64,000 bases of DNA, from assembly GCF_009720385.1 (NCBI RefSeq), contig NZ_ML769302.1, positions 592,937 through 656,936 on the forward strand, written 5' to 3'. The DNA is from Catellatospora vulcania. GTDB lineage: Bacteria; Actinomycetota; Actinomycetes; Mycobacteriales; Micromonosporaceae. Both the position numbers and the translations under genes were made by a program. Of this stretch, positions 35,638 to 43,058 are shown one piece after another. The notes under the pieces were generated by a model. The model saw nothing but the letters and a program-made list of their open reading frames with translations. It was not told the origin of the DNA and did no database searches. The first letter of the stretch is position 1. Each line of letters begins with the position of its first letter.

Positions 35638-36444
35638 CTAACGCGGCACCGAGGCATGGCGCAGCAGCACCGATCCCTGGTACGCGGGAGCAACGATGTC
35701 GGTCTCCCGGGTGACGCTATATCCCAGCCCGTATGCGCGTACAGCGTCACGGAACGCCCGCACGCCCTGGGCCGCGTCGAGTGACGCCTGCATCTTGACC
35801 GGGTCGCCGATCGCCGAGATCACGAACTCGGGGGAGTAGCGCCGTCCTTCGAGCAGCAGGGTGTTGCCCACGCACTGCACGGCGGTGGTGGTGACGACGC
35901 GGACGCCCATGATCGTCATGGCTTCGGCCCCGCCCGCCCACAGGGCGTTCACCACGGCCTGCACGTCCTGCTGGTGCACGACCAGGTCGTCCTGGGTGGC
36001 CCCGGTGGACAGGCCGTTGCCGCCGGGCGGCGCGTCGTCCATGCGTACGGTCAGGCCCGGCCCGTGCACCGCGGTCAGCCCGGCGTCGGCCAGGTAGCTC
36101 TCGCCACGGGCGCGCTCCTCCGCCAGCGGGCCGTCGCCGCCGGCCTGCGCGCCGGTCAGCCGGTCGACGTCGGCGCGCAGCCGGTTCACGTCCCGCAGGG
36201 CTGCGCCGACCTCGGCCTCTTTTTTGCCTACCACTTGATCCAGCCGAACGCTGTTGTCCTCGCGTAGCGTGGTTCCCTGGGAGGTGGTCGCGCTCACGGT
36301 GAACAGCAGGCCTGCAGTGACCGCGATCAGCGGCACGCCGAGGGTCCACCCGCTGCGGCGTCGACCGGGCAGGCGATTGAACGCGCGCCCGGCTCGGAGC
36401 ACGGCTTTACGCCATGACGAGGTGCCGGATGTGTATTCCACCAC
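35638..36444 (-). CDS. DUF881 membrane protein
   Basis: A 268-residue protein with a basic N-terminus, one helix at about 36-53 (GVPLIAVTAGLLFTVSATTS), a short coiled coil (VGKKEAEVGAALRDVNRLRA) and the DUF881 domain: GPGLTVRMDDAPPG, LVVHQQDVQAVVNALWAGGA, EAMTIMGVRVVTTTAVQCVG and FVISAIGDP. The family is typical of Gram-positives and found near crgA and division genes; its function is unknown. GGAGGGGGA precedes the GTG at 36444. Divergent from crgA with 112 bp between. Confidence 0.92.
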   Translation of the reverse strand: MVEYTSGTSSWRKAVLRAGRAFNRLPGRRRSGWTLGVPLIAVTAGLLFTVSATTSQGTTLREDNSVRLDQVVGKKEAEVGAALRDVNRLRADVDRLTGAQAGGDGPLAEERARGESYLADAGLTAVHGPGLTVRMDDAPPGGNGLSTGATQDDLVVHQQDVQAVVNALWAGGAEAMTIMGVRVVTTTAVQCVGNTLLLEGRRYSPEFVISAIGDPVKMQASLDAAQGVRAFRDAVRAYGLGYSVTRETDIVAPAYQGSVLLRHASVPR

Positions 36445-36556
36445 TCCCCCTCCGTGCCAAAACGCGACGATCTGACTACGCTATCCGTCGAACATTATTC
36501 AGGCCCATGCTCGAGGTCATCGACCGGTGTGGGCAGGGCCCCTCCAGGAGACAACC

Positions 36557-36820
36557 GTGCCGAAGTCGCAGGTCCGCAAGAAGAAGATCTACACGCCGCC
36601 CACCGACGTGCTGCCCTCGGCGACCGCCGGGGACAAGAAGCCGAGCCCGATCTGGCTGCCGATCACCGCGGTCAGTCTGATCGTCTTCGGCATCGCGTGG
36701 CTGGTGGTGTACTACCTGTCCGAAACGCTGTACCCGGTGGCGGGCTGGGGGTACTGGAACCTCGCTGTCGGCTTCGGCGCCATGGTCGGCGCGCTCGGTC
36801 TTCTCTCCAAGTGGCGCTGA
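36557..36820 (+). CDS. crgA: CrgA, cell-division membrane protein
   Basis: An 87-residue protein with two membrane helices: basic start VPKSQVRKKKIYTPP, helix 1 IWLPITAVSLIVFGIAWLVV, then YYLSETLYPVAGWGYWNLAV and helix 2 AVGFGAMVGALGLL, ending SKWR. CrgA regulates FtsZ-ring formation and recruits PBPs to the septum in Streptomyces and mycobacteria. GTG 36557 follows AGGAGACAACC; length matches the family (about 85-93). Confidence 0.97.
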   Translation: MPKSQVRKKKIYTPPTDVLPSATAGDKKPSPIWLPITAVSLIVFGIAWLVVYYLSETLYPVAGWGYWNLAVGFGAMVGALGLLSKWR

Positions 36821-36977
36821 GCTTCCGCAGCCGCCCACGATAGCTCGCGAACCGGGGTCGCGGCCGCCTGCGCCATGCGCGCGGCGGCCGTGACCCCGGT
36901 TGCTGTCCGGGACCGTCCGCGGCCCCGCTGACCTGCTGCTGGCCTAGGGTGATGGACAGCCTGTGCGAACCCTCACA

Positions 36978-36991
36978 TTACTGAACGGTAA
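36978..36991. promoter_or_regulatory. Operator candidate TTAC-TGAACG-GTAA upstream of the EtfD-like gene
   Basis: TTACTGAACGGTAA lies 62 bases before the ATG at 37054 and 23 bases before TTTATA (37015-37020), a plausible -10. Two sites of the same TTAC-N6-GTAA form precede the FadE5-like gene at 56513. This is the shape of a TetR-type fatty-acid-degradation operator; the protein that binds it is not identified. Confidence 0.6.
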
Positions 36992-37053
36992 CTAGGGCGT
37001 AGGCTGCGGTGGGATTTATACAAAAGGCTGTTCCGACGCAGGGAGGCGTGGGT

Positions 37054-39222
37054 ATGGGCGGCGTACAGATCGTAAGTACGGTCCTCGCAGTGGCCGTGAC
37101 CGCGGTCGCGGTGGCGCTGGTCGTACGGGCGGTGCGGCAGATGCTCGCCGTGATCAGGCTCGGCCAGCCCGACCCCACGCGCTCCAACGACCGGGGCACC
37201 CGGCTCGCCACCATGTTCCGGGAGACCTTCGGCCACACCCGGATGTTCAAGTGGTCCGTGGTCGGCGCGGCCCACTGGTTCGTGATGATCGGCTTCATAG
37301 TGCTGTCGACGCTGGTCGCCGGCGCCTACTTCGAGGTCGTCAACCCGGCCTGGGAGCTGCCGGTCCTCGGCGGCTGGGACGTCTTCGCCTTCGTGACCGA
37401 GTGGATCGGCATCCTCGGCATCCCGGCGATCATCGTGCTGATCGCGATCCGGCTGCGCCAGCGGCCCAGCCGCACCTCGAACTCCCGCTTCGCCGGCTCG
37501 ACGATGTGGCAGGCCTACTTCGTCGAGTACGTCATCCTCGCGGTGCTGATCCTGGGCTTCCTGATCCGCGGCTTCAAGGTCGCCAACGACATGTTCCACC
37601 ACCCGGCCTGGGCCACCCCGCTGTCGCACGCGCTCGGGGCCGTCCTGCCCGCCTGGCCGAACGCCATCACGATCACCGCGCTGATCAAGATCCTGGTCTC
37701 GATGGCCTGGGCGATCACCATCGGCCTGAACGTGACCATGGGCGTGGCCTGGCACCGCTTCCTGGCCTTCTTCAACATCTACTACAAGCGCAACGCCGAC
37801 GGAGCCCCCGCGCTCGGCGCGCTCAAGCCGATGACCTCCAACGGCGCCCCGATCGACCTCGAAGAGGCCGACCCGGAGAAGGACACCTTCGGCGTCTCCC
37901 AGGTCGAGCACTTCGGGTGGAAGGGCCTGCTGGACTTCTCCACCTGCACCGAGTGCGGCCGCTGCCAGTCGCAGTGCCCGGCCTGGAACACCGGCAAGCC
38001 GCTGTCGCCGAAGCTGGTCGTGCTGTCGCTGCGCGACCACGCCTACGCCAAGGCCCCCTACCTGCTGGCCGGCGGCGGCAAGGACCTGTCCGGCGACGAG
38101 AAGGGCACCGCGGAGCAGCTGGCGAACGTCAACGTGCTCGCGCTGGCCGAGGCCGAGCGGCCGCTCGTCGGCGGCGCGGCCGAGCTGGGCGTCATCGACC
38201 CGGACGCGCTGTGGTCCTGCACCATGTGCGGCGCCTGCGTGGAGCAGTGCCCGGTCGACATCGAGCACATCGACCACATCGTCGACATGCGCCGCTACCA
38301 GGTGATGATCGAGTCGAGCTTCCCGTCGGAGGCCGGTGCGATGCTGCGCAACCTGGAGAACAAGGGCAACCCGTGGGGCGCGCCGCCCAACACCCGCGAG
38401 GACTGGACCAAGGGCCTGGACTTCGCGGTGCCGCGGGTCGGCGAGACCGAGGAGTTCGAGTACCTGTTCTGGGTCGGCTGCGCCGGCGCGTTCGAGGACA
38501 AGGCCAAGAAGACCACCCGGGCCGTCGCCACGCTGCTCAACGAGGCCGGAGTCAACTTCGCCATCCTCGGCAACAACGAGACCTGCACCGGTGACCCGGC
38601 CCGGCGCATCGGCAACGAGTTCGTCTACCAGATGCTCGCCCAGCAGAATGTCGAGACGATCAAGGAGTCGGGCGCGCTGAAGATCGTCGCGACCTGCCCG
38701 CACTGCTTCAACACCATCGGCAACGAGTACCAGGAGCTGGGTCTCGACGTCGAGGTGGTGCACCACACCGAGCTGCTGGCACACCTGGTCAAGACCGGCA
38801 AGCTCACCCCGGTCGCGCCGATCGACGGCGGGCTGACCTACCACGACCCGTGCTTCCTGGGCCGCCACAACCGCGTCTTCACCCCGCCGCGCGAGGTGCT
38901 CGGGGCGGCCATCGGCGCGGGCGCGACCACGTCCGCCGGGGGCGGCACCGGGATCATCGAGATGGGCCGCCGCGAGGAGCGCTCGTTCTGCTGCGGCGCC
39001 GGTGGCGCCCGCATGTGGATGGAGGAGCGCATCGGCAAGCGGATCAACGTCGAGCGCACCGAGGAGGCCCTGGCCACCGGCGCGAAGACGATCGCCGTCG
39101 GCTGCCCCTTCTGCTCCACGATGATCACCGACGGCGTCCGCTCCAAGGGCCAGGAGGAGGTCGAGGTCATCGACGTCGCCTCAGTCCTCCTCCGCTCCGT
39201 CAAGCCGACCCCCACCGCCTGA
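37054..39222 (+). CDS. etfD: EtfD-like membrane Fe-S oxidoreductase (Rv0338c type)
   Basis: A 722-residue fusion. The N-terminal 245 residues hold about five membrane helices of the HdrE/NarI type with conserved His. Next come two [4Fe-4S] motifs, STCTECGRCQSQCP and SCTMCGACVEQCP, then two CCG domains: WVGCAGAFEDKA ... CPHCFNT and YHDPCFLGR ... FCCGAGGARM ... GCPFCSTM. In Mycobacterium tuberculosis the homologue EtfD takes electrons from ETF, and so from acyl-CoA dehydrogenases, to the quinone pool and is essential for beta-oxidation (known). ATG 37054 has GGGAGG upstream. Likely same role here, supported by the operator shared with a fadE gene. Confidence 0.92.
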   Translation: MGGVQIVSTVLAVAVTAVAVALVVRAVRQMLAVIRLGQPDPTRSNDRGTRLATMFRETFGHTRMFKWSVVGAAHWFVMIGFIVLSTLVAGAYFEVVNPAWELPVLGGWDVFAFVTEWIGILGIPAIIVLIAIRLRQRPSRTSNSRFAGSTMWQAYFVEYVILAVLILGFLIRGFKVANDMFHHPAWATPLSHALGAVLPAWPNAITITALIKILVSMAWAITIGLNVTMGVAWHRFLAFFNIYYKRNADGAPALGALKPMTSNGAPIDLEEADPEKDTFGVSQVEHFGWKGLLDFSTCTECGRCQSQCPAWNTGKPLSPKLVVLSLRDHAYAKAPYLLAGGGKDLSGDEKGTAEQLANVNVLALAEAERPLVGGAAELGVIDPDALWSCTMCGACVEQCPVDIEHIDHIVDMRRYQVMIESSFPSEAGAMLRNLENKGNPWGAPPNTREDWTKGLDFAVPRVGETEEFEYLFWVGCAGAFEDKAKKTTRAVATLLNEAGVNFAILGNNETCTGDPARRIGNEFVYQMLAQQNVETIKESGALKIVATCPHCFNTIGNEYQELGLDVEVVHHTELLAHLVKTGKLTPVAPIDGGLTYHDPCFLGRHNRVFTPPREVLGAAIGAGATTSAGGGTGIIEMGRREERSFCCGAGGARMWMEERIGKRINVERTEEALATGAKTIAVGCPFCSTMITDGVRSKGQEEVEVIDVASVLLRSVKPTPTA

Positions 39223-39260
39223 CCCCCACCCGCCCGGCCCGGTCCTGGGCCGGTCCTGGG

Positions 39261-39325
39261 CCGCAACTCTTAAAGACTCGCGCCCTCCGCCACGTGCTGA
39301 GGGCGCGAGTCTTCAAGAGTTGCGG
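39261..39325. repeat. Dispersed palindrome, copy 3 (only tandem-gene copy)
   Basis: A perfect stem apart from one mismatch. The left arm at 39261-39287 begins CCGCAACTCTTAAAGACTCG; the right arm at 39299-39325 begins GAGGGCGCGAGTCTTCAAGA. It follows the EtfD-like gene by 38 bases and precedes a gene in the same direction, so here it would act as a plain terminator. An 11-bp tandem repeat (GGTCCTGGGCC twice) sits just before it at 39241. Confidence 0.9.
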
Positions 39326-39416
39326 CAGGTGTGCGGGGGTCGGCGCGCCCGCGGGGGTGGGTGGGGTGCGAGGTTCTGGCAGAATCGGGCGCTGAGGTGA
39401 TCTCGTCATCGACGCG

Positions 39417-40721
39417 TTGTCGGCAATCCTGCCCATTTTGTTCTTCGTGCTGCTCACGGTCGGCACCGCGTTCTTCGTGGCGGCCGAGTTCGCGCTGGTC
39501 ACGGTCGACCGGGCCGAGATCGACACCCGGGCCGACCGGGGCGAGCGCCCGGCCCGCACGGTGCGCCGGGCCCTGCGGGAGCTGTCCTTCCAGCTCTCCG
39601 GGGCGCAACTGGGCATCACGCTGACCGCACTGCTCACCGGTTACCTGGCCGAGCCCGCGCTGCGGCCGCTCGTCGAGCCGCTGGGCGTGTCCGCCGGGCT
39701 CAGCCACGTGATCTCGCTGGGCATCGCGACCCTGTTCTCCATGCTCTTCGGCGAGCTGGTGCCGAAGAACGCGGCGCTGTCCCGACCGATGCCGGTGGCA
39801 CTGCGTACGGCGGGACCGATGCGGGTCTTCTCGCGCATGTTCAAGCCGCTGATCTTCACGCTGAACGGCACCGCCAACTGGCTGGTCCGCCGGATGGGCA
39901 TCGAGCCGCAGGAGGAGCTGGCCAGCGCCCGCTCGCCCGAGGAGCTGGGCCTGCTGGCCGCCATCTCGGCGCAGGCCGGCGCGCTGCCCTCCGACACCGC
40001 CCTGCTGCTGCAGCGCACGGTGCGCTTCGGCGACAAGCACGCGGCCGAGGCGATGACACCCCGCATCGACGTGGTGGGCCTGGCCGGCTCGGCCACGGTC
40101 GCGGAGCTGTTCGAGGCCGCGCGGGAGACCGGGCACAGCCGCTTCCCGGTGTACGAGCAGACGCTGGACACCGTCACCGGTGTGGTCTCGGTCAACGACG
40201 CGCTCGCGGTGCCCCCGGCCCGCCGCTCGCTGACCACGGTCGCCGCGGTGGCTCGCGAACCCGTGCTCGTGCCGGGCTCGCTCGACCTGGACAAGGTCGT
40301 CGCCGCGCTGCGGGCGGGCCGCTCCGACTTCGCCATCGTCGTCGACGAGTACGGCGGCACCGACGGTGTGGTCACCATCGAGGACCTGGTCGAGGAGCTG
40401 GTCGGCGAGATCGCCGACGAGCACGACACCGCCGAGGAGGAGGAGTCGGGCTCGATCGAGGTGACCGTCCCCGGCGGTGTGCGCACCTGGCTGGTCGACG
40501 GCATGCTGCGCGAGGACGAGCTGGACGAGCAGACCGGGTTCCGGCTGCCCGAGGGGCCGTACGAGACGCTGGCCGGATACCTGATGGCGGAGCTGGGCCG
40601 GATCCCGGTGGTGGGCGACGCCCTGGTCGCCAACGACTGGGAGTTCACCGTGGTGGAGATGGACCGGCACCGGGTGGAGCAGGTGCGGCTGGTCCGGCTG
40701 GCGGGCGACGACGATGACTGA
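39417..40721 (+). CDS. CNNM/CBS membrane protein (CorC/HlyC family), first of a pair
   Basis: A 434-residue protein: CNNM (DUF21) membrane domain at about 1-190 with VGTAFFVAAEFALVTVDRAE, LSGAQLGITLTALLTGY and LFGELVPKNAAL; two CBS domains (AAEAMTPRIDVVGLAGSATV; VVAALRAGRSDFAIVVDEYG); and the C-terminal CorC_HlyC domain (SIEVTVPGGVRTWLVDGML). The family handles Mg2+/Co2+ transport or protein quality control. TTG 39417 is the only start that begins at the membrane segment; no good RBS precedes it, so the start is uncertain. Overlaps the next paralogue by eight bases. Confidence 0.92.
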   Translation: MSAILPILFFVLLTVGTAFFVAAEFALVTVDRAEIDTRADRGERPARTVRRALRELSFQLSGAQLGITLTALLTGYLAEPALRPLVEPLGVSAGLSHVISLGIATLFSMLFGELVPKNAALSRPMPVALRTAGPMRVFSRMFKPLIFTLNGTANWLVRRMGIEPQEELASARSPEELGLLAAISAQAGALPSDTALLLQRTVRFGDKHAAEAMTPRIDVVGLAGSATVAELFEAARETGHSRFPVYEQTLDTVTGVVSVNDALAVPPARRSLTTVAAVAREPVLVPGSLDLDKVVAALRAGRSDFAIVVDEYGGTDGVVTIEDLVEELVGEIADEHDTAEEEESGSIEVTVPGGVRTWLVDGMLREDELDEQTGFRLPEGPYETLAGYLMAELGRIPVVGDALVANDWEFTVVEMDRHRVEQVRLVRLAGDDDD

Positions 40722-41724
40722 ACTGCTGATCACCGCGGCGCTGCTGCTGGGCAACGCGTTCTTCGTCGGCGCCGAGTTCGCGCTGATCGCCTCCCGGCGT
40801 ACCGTCATCGAGCCGAAGGCGCAGACCTCGCGCCCGGCGGCCTGGGCGCTGTCGGCGATGAACCAGATCCCGTTGATGATCGCGGGCGCGCAGCTGGGCA
40901 TCACGCTGTGCTCGCTGGCGCTGGGCGCGATCGCGGAGCCGGCGCTGGCCCATTTCATCGAGCCGGCGTTCCATGCCCTCGGCCTGCCCGAGAACCTGCG
41001 GCACCCGATCGCGTTCGTGATCGCCCTGCTCATCGTGGTGTTCCTGCACACCGTGATCGGCGAGATGGTGCCGAAGAACATCACGCTGGCCGGGCCCGAG
41101 GGCAGCGTGCTCTGGCTGGGGCCGCCGATGCTGGCGTTCTGCATCGCCACCAAGCCGCTGCTGGTGGCGATGAAGTGGGCGTCGCGCAAGGTGCTGCGGC
41201 TGTGGCGGGTCGAGGCCGCGGACGCGGTCAAGACCGTCTTCACGGCCGAGGAGCTGGCCGGTCTCGTCCAGCAGGCGCACACCGAGGGTCTGCTGGACCC
41301 GGAGCAGCACGCCCGGATCGCGGGCGCGCTGGCGCTGCACCAGCGCACCGCCGGGGACGCGCTGCGGCCTTGGTCGTCGGTCACCATCGTCACCGACGAC
41401 ACCTCCCCGGCGACGCTGGAGGTGCTGGCCACCCGCACCGGCCGGTCCCGGTTCCCGGTGGTGGCCCGCGGGACCCGGCGGGTGCTGGGCTTCGTGCACA
41501 TCAAGGACGTGCTGGGGCTGGAGGGCGCCAGCCGCCGTGAGCCGATCCCGGGCACCCTGATCCGGCCGCTGGCGATCGTGCCGCCGGACCGGTCGCTGGC
41601 CGAGCTGCTGCTGTCGATGCGCCGCGAGCGCCGGCACATCGTGCTGGTGAGCGAGGGCCAGCTGCCGGTGGGTGTGGTGACGCTGGACGATGTGCTCAAC
41701 GCCATCATGGCCCCGGCGGCCTGA
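40714..41724 (+). CDS. CNNM/CBS membrane protein, second of the pair
   Basis: A 336-residue paralogue of the preceding gene: DUF21 domain (ALLLGNAFFVGAEFALIASR, AGAQLGITLCSLALGAIAEP, IGEMVPKNITLAGPEG) and two CBS domains (DDTSPATLEVLATRTGRSRF; LLSMRRERRHIVLVSEGQLP). It lacks the C-terminal CorC_HlyC domain. Overlap with its neighbour suggests the two form a hetero-oligomer. The 278 bp after it hold no further gene. Confidence 0.93.
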   Translation: MTELLITAALLLGNAFFVGAEFALIASRRTVIEPKAQTSRPAAWALSAMNQIPLMIAGAQLGITLCSLALGAIAEPALAHFIEPAFHALGLPENLRHPIAFVIALLIVVFLHTVIGEMVPKNITLAGPEGSVLWLGPPMLAFCIATKPLLVAMKWASRKVLRLWRVEAADAVKTVFTAEELAGLVQQAHTEGLLDPEQHARIAGALALHQRTAGDALRPWSSVTIVTDDTSPATLEVLATRTGRSRFPVVARGTRRVLGFVHIKDVLGLEGASRREPIPGTLIRPLAIVPPDRSLAELLLSMRRERRHIVLVSEGQLPVGVVTLDDVLNAIMAPAA

Positions 41725-42002
41725 CGCGGTCCTGACCGAGCGTGACCGCGGCGACGCCCGCGCAGGTCAGGGCCTCCGCCGTCAGCTCCGCAGGCCGGGA
41801 ATCGTGGGGCACGCTGAGTGACATCAGGGCAGCTCAGCGAAGTTGTCTCCGTTCTGGCTTGAAACCAGCTCACCTTCTTTTCTAGGGTTGGTCACCGTCT
41901 GGTGCGTACGCCGGGTTGTGACCCCTCGCGACCCCGCCCCGGACACCGCGCCCGGGTTCACCCCCTGCTTCACCGGTCGCGGTCGGCGGAAAAGGAGCTC
42001 CG

Positions 42003-42995
42003 GTGACCCCCCTCCGTACCGCGTCGCGCTCGCTCACCCGAGCGCTTGTGCTGGTCGCAGCCATGCTCGTCGGCGTCGCGCCGGCGCTGCCCGCGCACGC
42101 CGAGCCGTCGATCAGTGAGATCGAGGCCGAGATCAGCAAGACGTGGGAGAAGCTCGAGCCGCTGATCGAGGACTACAACAAGGTCCACAGCGAGCTGAAG
42201 AAGCTGCAGAAGAAGGCGGCCACGCTCGACGCCAAGCTCCAGCCGCTGCGGGTGACCGTCGAGGTGACCCGGACCCGGGTCGGCGTCATCGCCTCGGAGT
42301 ACTACAAGGGCGGCCGCAGCACCGAGGTCAACGCGCTGCTGGGCAGCGGTTCGCCCAAGCAGTTCGCGGACCAGCTCATGATCCTCCAGCAGATCGCGCA
42401 CGGTAAGCAGGAGCAGATCTCCGCGACCGCGGAGGCGAAGGCCAAGTTCGACGTCGAGAAGGAGTCCCTCGACAAGGCCATCGCCGAGCAGAAGGTCAAG
42501 GACGAGGACATGGCCAAGAAGAAGAAGGTCATCGAGGCGGAGATGGCCAACCTGCAGAAGCTGCGGACGAAGGCCTACGGCTCGGGCGGCTCCGGTGGCG
42601 CGCTGAAGATCGGTGCGGCCTGCCCGGCGCAGATGGGCTCGGGCAAGGGCCAGACCGCCGCCTCGTGGGCCTGCAAGCAGATCAGCAAGCCGTACGTGTG
42701 GGGCGCCGCCGGCCCGAGCAGCTTCGACTGCTCCGGCCTGACCCAGTGGGCGTACGGCAAGGCGGGCGTCAGCCTCACCCACTACACCAAGGACCAGTGG
42801 GGCGAGACGACGAAGGTGTCCACGCCTCAGGTCGGTGACCTGGTCTTCTTCTACGGCGACCTGCACCACGTCGGCATGTACGTCGGCACGGTCGGCGGCC
42901 GCCGGGTGATGGTGCATGCGCCGCACACCGGTGACGTGGTCCGGATGCAGTACATCGACGTCATGCCGGTCGCCGGCTACCGCCGGGCCTACTGA
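42003..42995 (+). CDS. Secreted NlpC/P60 endopeptidase with coiled coil (RipA-like)
   Basis: A 330-residue exported wall hydrolase. Signal peptide cut near ALPAHAEP (about 37). A coiled coil at about 40-195 (EAEISKTWEKLEPLIEDYNK, KKLQKKAATLDAKLQPLRV) could keep the enzyme inactive. The NlpC/P60 domain at about 215-330 has FDCSGLTQWA (Cys near 242), LHHVGMYV and MVHAPHTG as the Cys-His-His centre. It would cut gamma-D-Glu-mDAP bonds. GTG 42003 follows AAAGGAG. A second copy of this architecture is at 46127. Confidence 0.95.
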   Translation: MTPLRTASRSLTRALVLVAAMLVGVAPALPAHAEPSISEIEAEISKTWEKLEPLIEDYNKVHSELKKLQKKAATLDAKLQPLRVTVEVTRTRVGVIASEYYKGGRSTEVNALLGSGSPKQFADQLMILQQIAHGKQEQISATAEAKAKFDVEKESLDKAIAEQKVKDEDMAKKKKVIEAEMANLQKLRTKAYGSGGSGGALKIGAACPAQMGSGKGQTAASWACKQISKPYVWGAAGPSSFDCSGLTQWAYGKAGVSLTHYTKDQWGETTKVSTPQVGDLVFFYGDLHHVGMYVGTVGGRRVMVHAPHTGDVVRMQYIDVMPVAGYRRAY

Positions 42996-43010
42996 CCCCC
43001 AACGCTTAAG

Positions 43011-43046
43011 AAGAAGGGCTCCCCGCGACCGCGGGGAGCCCTTCTT
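43011..43046. terminator. Bidirectional terminator hairpin
   Basis: AAGAAGGGCTCCCCGC, loop GACC, GCGGGGAGCCCTTCTT, 16-bp perfect arms, between the convergent NlpC/P60 and amidase genes. A- and T-rich ends on both sides suit termination in either direction. Confidence 0.88.
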
Positions 43047-43058
43047 CCGTGGTACCGG

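Noticed and set aside
41725-42002. Possible ydaO/c-di-AMP riboswitch before the first NlpC/P60 gene
   Set aside because: Such riboswitches often precede actinobacterial wall hydrolases, and the leader is GC-rich with short inverted repeats, but the conserved ydaO core could not be recognised by eye. A covariance-model search would decide.
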